DNA of 64,000 nt from Euborellia annulipes (Eukaryota > Arthropoda > Insecta > Dermaptera > Anisolabididae): assembly GCA_023213315.1 (NCBI GenBank), contig JAKCPI010008027.1:1-64000 (forward strand). Reading direction: 5' to 3'. Positions 44,251-55,343 of this stretch are shown one piece after another; within the stretch, counting starts at the first letter, position 1, and every line of letters begins with the position of its first letter. A model generated the notes under the pieces. It was not told the origin of the DNA, searched no databases, and saw only the letters and a list, made by a program, of their open reading frames with translations. Position numbers and translations under genes: made by a program.

Positions 44251-44440
44251 TCTCAGAAAAAAAATTGTTTGAAGCAATTTAATAACGTATTAGCTTTCAA
44301 ATCACATTTCAGATTAAAAGAATGTAAAATTTGTTTAAAATCATTCAGCGATTTATTTCAATTTCAAATTCATAAACTTAAACATTCAGAGGAGAAATAT
44401 CACAAAATCTTCTCTTACCCACTCAAGCTAAGATATTTAC
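44251..44440 (+). pseudogene. Zinc-finger gene relic
   Basis: After an acceptor-like CTCAG at 44246-44250 the frame encodes one C2H2 finger (ECKICLKSFSDLFQFQIHKL then KHSEEKYHK) in the style of the upstream gene. The reading then runs into a repeat end (CAGGGCCGGTTCTAGGC) and stops. No complete gene surrounds it, so it is most likely a decayed duplicate or an isolated exon. Confidence 0.5.
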
Positions 44441-45305
44441 AGGGCCGGTTCTAGGCTCGAGATCTAAATTTGGGGTCAAATATATATATATATATATGTA
44501 TATAAACAGCAACAAAAGTAATAATAAAAAAAGGGGTGGGGTAAATGAAAAAAGAACAGAATAAGGAATGAAAAGATTAGAGAGATGGCAGGGATGATAA
44601 GGGCAGCGAAAAAGGTTTGGTCTATGACGAGAGAAGGATTATGTTGGGGCAAGGAATGTTAGATTTGAAGGTGGTTGGATTGTATAATCGAGGACTGCAA
44701 GCAGAAGGGATTGGAGTGTGAGGAAAGAGTATTGTGGAGATTGAGAATAAAACAGAGAGAGTTTATTCCCTGCGAGAGACCCCTAGGAAAAAAAAGGAAA
44801 CCACCAGTAGAAGAAGCTGAAAAATTAAATTAATACCAAGTGTTTTTGGCTGGGGGATCATGTACAGGCCTTTTTATTTATATATTATTTTTTCCTCTCG
44901 ACTGCTGAGGGTTTATTGTATTTATTTATTAAATTATATTATACCGATGACAACCGGCGGATAGAAATTATTTTCATAGATACATGATGACAGATAGGAA
45001 ACAGCATCTCTATAACAAAACCATATAAAAAATAAAATTTGAATAATAAATTATTTTAACTTTAAAATATGGGATTTAAGAATTTTTTAAAATTAATTTT
45101 GTTTTTAAAATAATTTTGTTGCTTTGAAAAAAGAAAATACGAATTTTTAACAAACTTGTGAATTTAATTTTTTTTTATATAAATGAAAAATAAATTAAAC
45201 GAAAAAGAAAAATTTATATAAAAAATTATTCTAAATTATTTTTTAAAGTTAGAATAATTTTTTTATAAAATATTTTTCCTCTAAATTTTTTTATGAATAA
45301 TTGTG

Positions 45306-46341
45306 ATGAGAGTTGATCGTCCATTTGACAGCTTCTCTGACCTGCCAATTCCTGTCTGTGTTTGCCCGGGTAAAATTTCTTCCCATCTAATTTATTTAAA
45401 GGTAAATTTAATTATTTCTTGATAATTAATCCATTTTGCATGATTTTGTTATGTAATATTTATTTCTAACAAATAAAATAATAGGCTATATGTGTGTCTG
45501 AGTTCTATGGTTAAGTTAGGTTGAGTTAACAAAACAAGTTGCTCTTCATCTCTTATTATTTCTCATTTATTTAATTTCTTTCATAAACCCTTGATTATTA
45601 AATATTTTAATTTCTCTATTTATTTTCTTATGTGTGAGTGAATTATTTTTTTAAATATAGACTGTGATCGAAATCAAAATCCAAAGCAAAATCAGTCTGA
45701 CAGGTCTTGCAAATTACAGGTAATTCCTAATTAAATTTTAATATAATGCCTCTTTCAAATATGAATTAAATTGATAGCATGTTTTATTAATTATAGGAAG
45801 TCTTATTTAGATTAAAATCCTAAATATTTTTCCTTTTGTTTGATAATAAATATCAATACAAAAAATAAATTTCCAGCTTTTATTTTATTTTGGAATCAGA
45901 TAATATTCATCCTTTGCGCATTTAAAGCATCTTTTTAAATAATTTCTTTGAATATTTGAAGTGCTCATATGTTCTTGAATATATATATATATATTTTACA
46001 ATAAATCAATTTTCATATTTAAAATAAAAGATCATTTTCTAATCTGAAATAGAAGAGAATAGATTTATCAAAATCATTTATGAATTTATTTCCCCATCGA
46101 TATATTTTGGATCACAATGAATCTTGAATGAATTCTTGTCATTAATAAATAAAAAGTTTTTTCACTTTTTATTTTATTTGTTAAACTTTTGGCCTGTAAC
46201 TTTCAAATACATTTTAATTACAGACACTTATTATTGCATGCATTGATTAAACCAGGATTTTTAGCTCAAAGCTTAACAAATAAAATATATTAGAAAAAAG
46301 TTTATATATACGAATAATATTATAAGTGTCAGTGTGATCCA

Positions 46342-46372
<31 letters not shown>

Positions 46373-48224
46373 AAGTGACAGGTGATTTAAGGTGATTTAA
46401 TTAAAACTTGGTTTTAATGACATTCCTCCAGATTCCAAATATATATATATATATATATAGGGGGAGGAAATGAAACCACACACATACAAGTTATTTATTT
46501 TTAATTTATTTTGATAAATTATACTTTTCACATTAGAAAAATCCCCTTTTATTAACTTTTTTAATCATCTCTTACATTTACAGTCGATATCCTTATTTTA
46601 AAAATGCAAATTGATTTTTTTTTTAATAAAAAGAAAAAAAAAATAATAAGAATTTTATAAATATTGAATTAAATGGAGAAAAGATTCCAAAATGAAGTAA
46701 ATACTATTTGGAAAAGTATTTTTTTGGATTTAATATCAAATAAGAGAGAATCTGGGAATAAGGGACTAGAATTAATAATATAAATATATTTAATTAAACG
46801 TTAAATAGTACATGATACAACATATTAACTGAATCACCTAAAAAAAAAAAAAAAAATCGGGAATGACTTCCCTTAAAACTTTCTCGTATATTCTTTTGTA
46901 TTACATTTGGATGTGTGTGTGTGAACACGATTGCTTAAAAACGCATTCAGCAAGATCGATGAAATTGGTATATCCTACTCCTCACACTAAAATTGTAGAT
47001 TTCTATCTACTTTTGGACCCATCTGGGAATAGTACTTTAGTTAATAAGATTTTTCAGAAATTTAGAAATTTCAATTTTATTGTGAATTTTCCTATTGGAA
47101 AGCATTGGCTATAGAGCTTTTTGTCCTAATTATGCCAAATATTCAAAAAAAAAAAAAAAAAAATTTACTATATATATATATGTGTGTGTGTATATATATG
47201 TATGAGTTGAAGAATTTTGCTAATTCTCTTTCTTTTTTCTTTCTAGTTTTACCTGTCTGCGCTTGTCTTCTCGATTCAAGTTGAGACAAAGCATCGCCTT
47301 TAGTCGTGCAGAGAGGGCTTGACATGGACAACACGGCCGTGTCGCTCCGGGCCAGGATTCCTTTAATTTATACATTTTGGTAAGTACATTTACATTTTAT
47401 AGTTAGATACATTCATTAAGAATCAAACTATAGATTAGAATAAAAATATTTGTGAGAAATGCATTATAAAATGCATCTAAATTTGAGAACAATATAAAAA
47501 GTGAGAAAAATGATCTTGATTTTACACTGAATCTGTATTTAAATATTTAATATATGCGATTACTTTTCTAATTGTTGTTGTTATGAGAATTTCATTCTTT
47601 ATAGAAGTTTCGGTGCCCCTTTATCGCCCTTTTTCATGATAGGCCTATCAAAAGGTTTCCTCAATGGTGTTGTTTATTTATTATGAATCTAAGGGGGGGG
47701 GGGGGCGAACTCATATTTTCAAAGAATCCCCTCCTCCTATAAACAAAAACAAAATTAGATTGCTAAAACTCTAAGGGATTGATTCTTAAACAATTTCTCT
47801 TTTTCAGGTTTGTGTTTCTCCAGTGCTATTTATTCAGTGTTAAGTGTTCAGTGTTCAGTGTTAAGTGTTCAACGTTCAACTGGATCAGCTCTACGAGTGC
47901 AGGGAGCTTCGATGGATCAGCTCTACGAGTGCAAGGAGCTTCGAGCGACCGTCAACCCCTCAGGAGGTGAATATTTCATTCTATAAACATACCCTTATAA
48001 ATCCAAAAATATATCTGATTCTAATTTCATTTTTTTCTTTTTTGTTACAGATTCCTGAGGGTCAACAGAACAAAGGTATTAAGCATGGTGCAAGAATTTT
48101 GAAGGGGATAGATTAGATTAGCTTTTTAGGATGTTCTTCTTTTCAGCTGACACAGAGAGAAAGAGCCTCTTCCGCCGCGGGATTTCATTATCATCTTCTT
48201 AAATACCCAGGGCTTAAGGTGTGA
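45306..48224 (+). CDS. Speculative six-exon transcription unit, two possible small ORFs
   Basis: Splice-bounded segments 45306-45369, 45661-45719, 47247-47379, 47808-47966, 48051-48075 and 48147-48224 all have GT-AG borders. The first three stay open as a 59-codon ORF beginning MRVDRPFDSFSDLPIPVCVC and ending at TAG 47301-47303. A second ATG at 47324, in a strong start context, opens a 105-codon ORF through the remaining exons (MDNTAVSLRARIPLIYTFWF ... YHLLKYPGLKV, TGA 48222-48224) with a hydrophobic N-terminal stretch like a signal anchor. A 32-bp tandem duplication in the fourth exon and a 25-nt fifth exon are odd. A competing frame (PSTPQE, IPEGQQNK, ADTERKSLFRRG) is also open. No family is recognised. 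Confidence 0.3.
46347..46460. repeat. Two (TA)n microsatellites
   Basis: Alternating TA runs lie at about 46347-46372 and 46436-46459, inside an AT-rich stretch that would be intronic if the transcription unit at 45306 is real. Confidence 0.75.
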
Positions 48225-50097
48225 TTGCTAAACGAATACAAATTTAATTGTATTCACTTTTTGATATTTATAATTTAGAAAATTTATTTTCACACCTTAA
48301 ATGTATAATAGTTTAAAGATTTAAATCTAGAGGGGTGGAGGGTGCACCATGCCAACGAGCCAACGAGAGGGATGTTTTTTTGAACCTGTAGCTTCTCACT
48401 GTGAATCTATTAGTGGATAAACCAACGTGAATACTTTCATTTTAGGCCTCTGTTGGGTAGTGGTTGTTATTAGCTTCAGGTGCCTACTCTAATCTTTTAG
48501 CTAGTTCGTTTTGTTAGGATATTCCTTGATTTGTTTTTAATTTAGGAGAACTAAAATGAAAGATATTCTCGTTGATGTATTCAATGAACGGTTGGTTCAT
48601 AAGGAGATGCGGTCAGAGATGATTGAAAGATCGAAGCCCAGGTTCTCAAGTGTTTTGTGTTTTGCGAAAAGAAGTCTTTTGTTGGCGCGTTCGGGAGTCT
48701 GATATGTTTTTGTATCTGTGAGGGTGGGTTTGATGAGGCTCTATGAGTAAAGCGAGTCAGGGAAGGGTTGCCGTTTCTCCAGGAATAGCCTGGAGGGTCC
48801 AAATTGCAATCCTTGAGGCTAGGGACAGACCCGAGGGCTCCACCGATCTGATGGTGGAGACGGGGTCACAAATACTCTCTCTATTGTCTTCGTATTTTGT
48901 GTTAGGCTAGGTAGGATCCCTTCCACGTTAGCCCCCGCACTCGCTTGCTCGTAATCCAAAAATCACGTTCATTCTCACTGATACGATTTCTTCAGACTCA
49001 CGGTTTACGGTAAATATATATATATATATATATTGATAAAATGTATATATATATTTTGTATTCGGTAATCAAGTGATAATTATTTAAAACCTTCTTGCTG
49101 TTCTTTTTTTATTATTTTCAATTACTACATACACTTTTTGTTGTAGCAAATGAAAATAACTTTTTAAGAAATTTATTTTTTATTTAGTGTTTATGTGAGT
49201 GTAAAAAAGTGAGAGAAGAGAAAAAAATTTCAATATTTTTTGGAAAATTAAAGGTAAAGATAAATAAATTAAAACACTAATTCATAATTCTTATAAATTA
49301 ACTGATTAGGATTAAGGCTAATTAAATTTTTTTTTTTTAGGTTAATAACAAAATTGAGTCATTTAAATATTTTCCATCAATAAATAATAATTGTCGGAAA
49401 ACTAAAAGAGAGATCAGAGAAAATGTGATGTGCCTAATTAGATATATCTTCAATAAAGTGATTTTTGAAGACCTTGGAACCTCCTATTCTTTAATGGAAT
49501 AACATTGATATAATCGTTTTAGAAGAAAAATTACAGGAGCAAGTTTCCTTTTCAGGTGGTCAAATATAATTCAACTTTATCGTTGAACCTGAAAAGGAAA
49601 CTTATGATGGCAGATCTGTGATCTCATTAAACATTTCTTTAGAAAAAATGGCACTTAGATCCATAAAGGTTCGCCACCCCTGTCTAAGCAAAATAATAAT
49701 AACAGCGTCATGGTGGTGTTTAGAATTATATGTTTCTCGGCATCACTCATCAATCGTCAAAAAATATTTTTACTTCCCAAAATATATACATATACATATT
49801 CATTCCATCCCTGACCAACACTTTAAAAAGCAAGTAATTTCGATAATATTGATATAAGAGGCAGAATGAATAATAAAATAATGGTAAATAGGAAAGTATC
49901 GCATGAAAGCCAAATTCAGAAAGAAGAGATTCCTTCCGCAAGTTAAAAAGAATTCTCAAAAATATTTATTTCATAATTCAACATGCAATAAGAAATGATG
50001 AATGATAATTTTTATAAGGTATGTAATCAATCACTTTAACATAACTATAAAAATAATATTTATAATAATCTTTTCTATTATTTCTTTTTTTTTACAG

Positions 50098-50605
50098 GTA
50101 TATATATATCTCTTATCTTCGGAAATCGAAAGTTGTGTACTGTGCTTGTTACTCCAGATTTTTTTTGCTCGAGATATATTAGAATTCAAGAAATTTGGTA
50201 TCCAAATGGCTTAAAATAAATCATCGGACTGCCTGGGATCCAAGCCCGCGACTCTTGGTATACAATGCCCGCACGCTAACCCCTACACCAAGCCCGGGGG
50301 CAATTCAAGATATAAAATTTATAAACATGGGAAAATATTTATATTTTGTTACCATGGCAAGCATTTCTCCTATCTTTCCTATGAAATATAAGAGTAAAGT
50401 GTGCTTCAAACAATTTTGAGGGCAAAATGAGAATATACATTTTAAAGAGCATCTAAAAAAGAATTGATTTTTGAGAAAATAAAAAAAAAACTGGAAAAGT
50501 ACATCAGTAAAATACAAATACTAGTACTTTCTAGGCGATTTTGATTAAAAGCCTGTTTTCACGCCTCAGGAGAGTGCCTAACTTAAATATAAAATAGAGA
50601 AAGTA
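50098..50605 (+). repeat. Family A repeat carrying an S1 SINE
   Basis: Family A from the hairpin end to the middle. A minus-strand S1 SINE at 50191-50301 is bounded by AATTCAAG at 50183-50190 and 50302-50309. Confidence 0.75.
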
Positions 50606-51431
50606 AAAATCAATCTAAGGTGCTGAAATCAACAATTTTAAAAATGAAAATGATAGAAAATAAAAGAAAGAAAAATATATTCTTAGATATTTTAATATTT
50701 ATTATCCGGTAATATTTCCAATTCTTTCAACTTTTTAATAATTAATTTAATTCCTGGATTATTTTGTCAATTATGTACAACTAAAATAAATTAGAAAATT
50801 AAGTGATTGATAGCTAATACGAACTTTTCCATTATCCCCTCTGCGTTGCCTCGATGAATAGTGCAGACAGAGGTCACGGCCGCCTCAATTAATTTTTATT
50901 TTTATATTTTTTCCTATTGTTGTTAGTAATTATTAATATAATTAAGAGATCGCTACAAATGGCTACAAAATTTGTTTCAGAGAACATTGAATCGTTCATT
51001 CTGATTGAATTTAAAGCCCCCCTTCAAAATAGAAGACTGGTTTGATTATTTATTATTTTATTTTGGCCCCAACTCAACGTTCCTTAGCCTAATGATAATG
51101 GAAAAAAATTTAATTTTTTATTTTATATACACATATACTACTACTTTATTATAATAATATTAAATATAAGTACAATACAAATACAAAGATACAAAATTGA
51201 AAAAATTATACAAAAATTTCATCATCATTGAGTATAATATGGAAGTTGTTTTTTTATAGGCCTATATATTAAAATGGAATTGAATATACATATACATTGC
51301 TGAGATACAAAGAGGATGAAATGAGAGAGATATTATGACATTCAGATTACATCTAACAACAACACAACTACGATGAAACGAACGGTGGAATTTAGATGAG
51401 ACTAGAAATTCCAGGTGCTGAATGATTTTGT

Positions 51432-51437
51432 TTTATT
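51432..51437 (-). promoter_or_regulatory. Poly(A) signal for the minus-strand exon
   Basis: TTTATT on the plus strand is AATAAA on the minus strand, 41 bases after the stop codon of the exon at 51478-51664. Confidence 0.55.
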
Positions 51438-51477
51438 TTTTTGGAATCCGTTGGGTGGATGGGAAATGTTTCCTGCC

Positions 51478-51664
51478 TCAGGCGAGTTTCTCCTGGGCAC
51501 GAATGCGTTCCTCTTCAAGCAAAGCCCGCTCAAGCCAATCTTCGTCTTCATCATCGTCATCGGCTAAGGGATTGTTACTCGGTGAAGATGCGTCCCCGTC
51601 AATCGGATGAACGAGCCCGAGGAGACGCAATTGTGCTCGACGTCCCCAGGAGACCTCCACCCAA
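51478..51664 (-). CDS. Terminal coding exon of an unrecognised gene
   Basis: On the minus strand a strong acceptor (CTACCTGTTTTGCAG) ends at 51665. The exon then reads WVEVSWGRRAQLRLLGLVHP, a Ser/Asn-rich link, an acidic run DDDDEDEDWLERALLEEERI and RAQEKLA before TGA at 51480-51478. GC content and codon use stand out from the AT-rich, transposon-filled surroundings, and a poly(A) signal follows. The acidic-helical tail suggests a cytosolic C-terminus, but I recognise no family. The upstream exons on this strand are not visible up to the yellow-family gene, so the intron must be longer than 3 kb or run past it. Confidence 0.6.
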
Positions 51665-51889
51665 CTGCAAAACAGGTAGAGGCTTCATTTATAATGCACA
51701 TTTTTCCTTTTATTTCCAAGTGGGGGTGTCAATTCGCCCTGCCCCATCTAGAAGCTGATAAACTTAAGGCATGGTAAAAATTCATTCTTACTGTTCACAC
51801 TTTGAGAAATTAGAGGCTCACAAATTTTTGCTTGATGTTTGGATTGAGATTTAAATTTATATTCCTGATTAAGAGCTATTTGTGTACAG

Positions 51890-52149
51890 CAGTGGCGGAT
51901 TAATGCAATTTTGTCGGAGGGGGCGGTTTTTTTTTTTTTTTATTTAAGGACTTTGTGGGCATCTATGGCCATTTAGACCCCTTTCCTATTTATTTAAATT
52001 GATTGATTGACAAATTCAATTGAAATTAAAGCCCGGAAATCATAATTTCTTTAGATTACTAGTTTTTATAACATTGTGAATTTCTTCTCGGGGGGGGGGG
52101 GGGGGGCGATCGCCCCCCTTGCCCCCCCCCCCCCTTTAATCCGCCCCTG
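51890..52149. mobile_element. hAT-type MITE with 8-bp TSD
   Basis: GTGTACAG stands at 51882-51889 and 52150-52157. The ends are CAGTGGCGGATT and the complement of CAGGGGCGGATT, with G and C runs inside. It inserted into the edge of the M1 MITE that starts at 52155, so its right target copy overlaps that MITE's terminus. Confidence 0.85.
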
Positions 52150-52154
52150 GTGTA

Positions 52155-52364
52155 CAGTGAGGGTCAATATTAAGTCCCACCCATGCTTTTTCTACCTGTG
52201 ATTATTTCATTGTTTTTATAAAAGAAAATGAAAATCTTTATTGGAAATTTTCTAGGTTGGGACCATGAAAGTTTCCAATAAAAAATATTTAATAATTTTT
52301 CAAAAACAATGAAATAATCACATTTAGAAAACGAATGGGTGGAACTTAATATTGTCCCTCACTG
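52155..52364. mobile_element. TA-flanked palindromic MITE (family M1)
   Basis: Terminal CAGTGAGGGTCAATATTAAG and its complement, flanked by TA at 52153-52154 and 52365-52366. The interior palindrome matches the copies at 9352 and 59564. Confidence 0.82.
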
Positions 52365-52389
52365 TACCTGATGTTATTTTTTTAGAATA

Positions 52390-52432
52390 GGAAAAGTGGG
52401 GGGGGGAGGGCGGGGGGGGGGCGGGGGGGGGG
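52390..52432 (+). repeat. G-run cluster
   Basis: Four consecutive G tracts of eight or more bases separated by single A or C bases. Such a sequence could form a G-quadruplex on the plus strand. Confidence 0.6.
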
Positions 52433-52447
52433 GTTATTTAGAATATG

Positions 52448-52655
52448 TTGAATGAAAGAGTGATGTAGCTTAAAGATTATTTCAAGCCAGGTCCGAAGTT
52501 TCGGTAACATTTAGGATCATCTTCAGGGCTATAATAAATAGGGATACAAGGTATTAGAGTGATTAAATTATACAATTCAAATAATCTGAAGATGGTTCTA
52601 GCTGGTAACGAAACGTCGGTCTGATTTGAAATAATATCTCGCTCTTTCATTTGAT
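52448..52655. repeat. Palindromic element with two outward hammerhead-like motifs
   Basis: Arms carry GAAAGAGTGATGTAGC-like and its complement. Motifs lie at 52496-52526 (minus; CTGAAGATGATCC ... ACCGAAACTTC) and 52586-52617 (plus; CTGAAGATGGTTC ... AACGAAACGTC). For the plus motif CAAAT and ATTTG flank the core as stem I. Confidence 0.75.
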
Positions 52656-53194
52656 ACCTTCTTTATTTTTATGTAACTGACTAAAGGGATAGATCCCGCT
52701 TTATATTCAATGCTCTGAGTAGCAATATTTATTTAAAGTATATTGTCTACCGATTTAAATACAATAAATGCCGGAAATGAAAATAGAAACTTGTTAGGGG
52801 TATTTATTATAATCACGCTAAAGTCAATTTGGTTTCATGAAGAAATGATATTAAATTAAATAATCATATAGGCCTACGCCATTTAAAGAATAAGCAAATG
52901 CTTAAAGATCCAACAGTAAAAGGTGAATAGTGTTAATAAAATAATTTTATACTTAAAATATAATGTGTATTCCGAACGGCAAGTGACACATCTCATATTA
53001 TACCAGTATGCAAGACTGCTTTTAAAGAGTTAAAGAGTGAGAATTTAGTTGTTGTTAGAGAGGAGGAGAAGGGGAACAGGAAAAGATTTTAAAATCGCAT
53101 TCGTAAGAACAAAAAAAAACTCATTGTGCTCCACCCTAAATACTGGTTACACAAGACAAGTCAAAAACAAATAATAAGGAGGCAAGAAGTAATA

Positions 53195-53850
53195 ATTCAA
53201 ATCTGGTGTGACTGGTTGCAAGGCACACAAATTTGTCTTTCGGTAATTGAAAGTTGTGTACCGATCTTGTCACACCAGATTTTTTAGGGTCGAGATTTAC
53301 TTAGTTAACTTGAGCACTTGCATTTCATAAGTAAAAAGCAAAAAAGTCAATTGATTCAAAATTACCATAGGCTAAATGTTGACTGCTTGAAATAAACTCT
53401 GGTAATTTTCAAAATTTTCATCTCATATTTGGAGATTTTATACACAAGAGAGAATCTTAAATAAATACAAAATTTCATAAGAATTGAAAAATTTTTTTTT
53501 TTAATGTTTAAAAAGCTAAGGGGACCCCCTTTTGAATCGAAATTAACATGCAAATCCCCATATGGGAATTTACATTGGCTCGATGGAAGGAAGAGCCGGA
53601 AAATGAATTTGAAAAATCTGAAATTCATCAGTAAAGTGTACTTCAAACAATTTTCACAAAAAATTTTATTGATATACTTTTTAAAGAGAATCTAAAAAAT
53701 TATATATTTTTGAATTTTAATCAAAATCATTGGAACGAATTTTGAGAAAATCGGAAAAAAAACTGGAAAAACTCAGTAGAGTAATAGTACTTTTTGGCCA
53801 CTTTTATTAAAAAAACTTATTTTTGAAAAATAATGTGGATTGTATAATTA
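53195..53850 (+). repeat. Family A repeat, diverged
   Basis: The hairpin end AATCTGGTGTGACTGG ... CACACCAGATT lies at 53201-53282. Later segments match the family middle (GAATTTTAATCAAAATC ... GGCCAC). Small deletions separate them. Confidence 0.6.
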
Positions 53851-54363
53851 AATGTTCAAAAAGGGGCGAAACTAAATCCGCCGAAGGCGGGGGGCTACTA
53901 GTTTGCCAAATCAGGAAAAAAAAACTCAATATTATATCGGCCGCCTAGGGCGTAGGCAACACGCACAGCAGATCTGTCTGATCGGTTGCCCTAAGTGCGA
54001 GGAGCTCTTTTTCTTCTTTATAATATAATGGAAACAGACTATTTGAAAGTAAATTTTTATTTTTTTTACCTCACATATGCCAAAGTTAAGAAGACGATAT
54101 AGAGGAGGTAATCAATTAGTTGGGACGCAGGGGCAATTCTCAGAACATTTCACTTCTAATCCTTTAGCAAAGGCTCAAAATACATGCCGTAAATAAAAAT
54201 AATTTAGTTTCTTCCGAATTGGGAATAATATATTGCAATACATCGTTTAATGTAAATAAAGACAGGGTCTAAATGGCCCCTGGTGTCGGCAAAGACCTTA
54301 ATTTAAATGGTATATGATCTCAAAAGAGCTTTAGATGAAAAATGTATTCAAAAAATATGGATA

Positions 54364-54772
54364 GCGGATGGCAGCCAGGAAAATAATAAAATAGGATAAA
54401 AATAAAATCAATTTCTATCAATATTTTTTTATTTGATTGTCGACATTTCGAACTCCGGTCGCGTCCTTCCTCAGGTCAATCAATCGTCAAAACAGATGAA
54501 CGAATTTTAACGAAAACTGAAATCGTGCATGGAATAATAATACAATTTCAATAGTTGAAAAACCCGAATGTATTCTTCGTTTGCATTCAAGCCTGACTGC
54601 AAGAGGCTTGATTTCAGTTTTCGTTAAAATACGTCCATCTGTTTTGACGATTGATTGTCATGAGGAAGGACGCGATTGGCGTTCAAAACGTCGACAATCA
54701 AATAAAAAAAAATCTGATAGAAATTGATTTTATTGTTATCTGATTTTATTATTTTTCCTGACTGCCATCCGC
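54364..54772. repeat. Palindromic element with hammerhead-like motif
   Basis: Arms start GCGGATGGCAGCCAGGAAAA. On the minus strand at 54442-54474: CTGAGGA, A, GGACGCGACC ... GTTC, GAAATGTC. The right arm (near 54661-54700) has a mutated equivalent with AAAACGTC. Confidence 0.75.
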
Positions 54773-55134
54773 AGCCATATTTAATTAAACAGCCATATTC
54801 TTCATAATATATTCAAAAAAATCTGGTGTGACTGGTCAACAACTCTGTTACCTTCGATAATCGAAAGTTGTGTTCTGTGCTTGTCGCATCAGATTTAATT
54901 AAATTAGATTGCACCCCCCCCATCCCTTAATTTAGAGCACTTAAATTCTTTAATTCTAGTCACTCAAAATTCCAAAAATATAAACTTCTCCAATGATAAC
55001 AAATTGATGAAAATTGCGCAAAACATTTTAATATTAAAAACGATATTAGAACGAATACTAATTCTTATCTACCGATCCTAAGTCTTGGTTCCCTCTCAAA
55101 TCAATAAAATCTCAAAACAAAAATAATGGAAATT

Positions 55135-55140
55135 TTTATT
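55135..55140 (-). promoter_or_regulatory. Poly(A) signal of the yellow-family gene
   Basis: TTTATT on the plus strand (AATAAA on the minus) lies about 200 bases after the stop codon at 55344. The intervening 3' UTR includes a GA-repeat at 55247-55267. Confidence 0.5.
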
Positions 55141-55343
55141 AGTAAACCTAAAATAAATAAATAAATGTTTTCAATGACGCAATAATTAAATTTTTCATTT
55201 GTGATTTCCTTTAAATAGACAAGATCAAATGAATGAGCGATTAAATGGGAGAGAGAGAGAGAGAGAGGATAAACGTGAGTGAGAGGTGAGAGAGAGTTCG
55301 TTGACCTATACCGTGTGTTTTGTTTTGCTTGCGTTTTTTCTCT

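Larger units (their letters stand above)
42483..45305. other. Intergenic, mixed repeats and low complexity
   Basis: Contains an inverted repeat with GCGCATGCGC words (42565-42663), a hAT-type MITE, a poly-A/poly-T tract region (43600-43840), a zinc-finger relic and AT-rich filler. Apart from the relic no gene is recognised. Confidence 0.45.
48225..51477. other. Unassigned stretch with one GC-richer block
   Basis: 48320-48960 is GC-richer and unlike the recognised repeats. A 48-codon plus-strand ORF beginning MKDILVDVFNERLVHKEMRS starts at 48555, and the antisense strand is also open. A 17-bp inverted repeat lies at 49540-49602. The rest is AT-rich with the family A copy at 50098. Confidence 0.35.
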
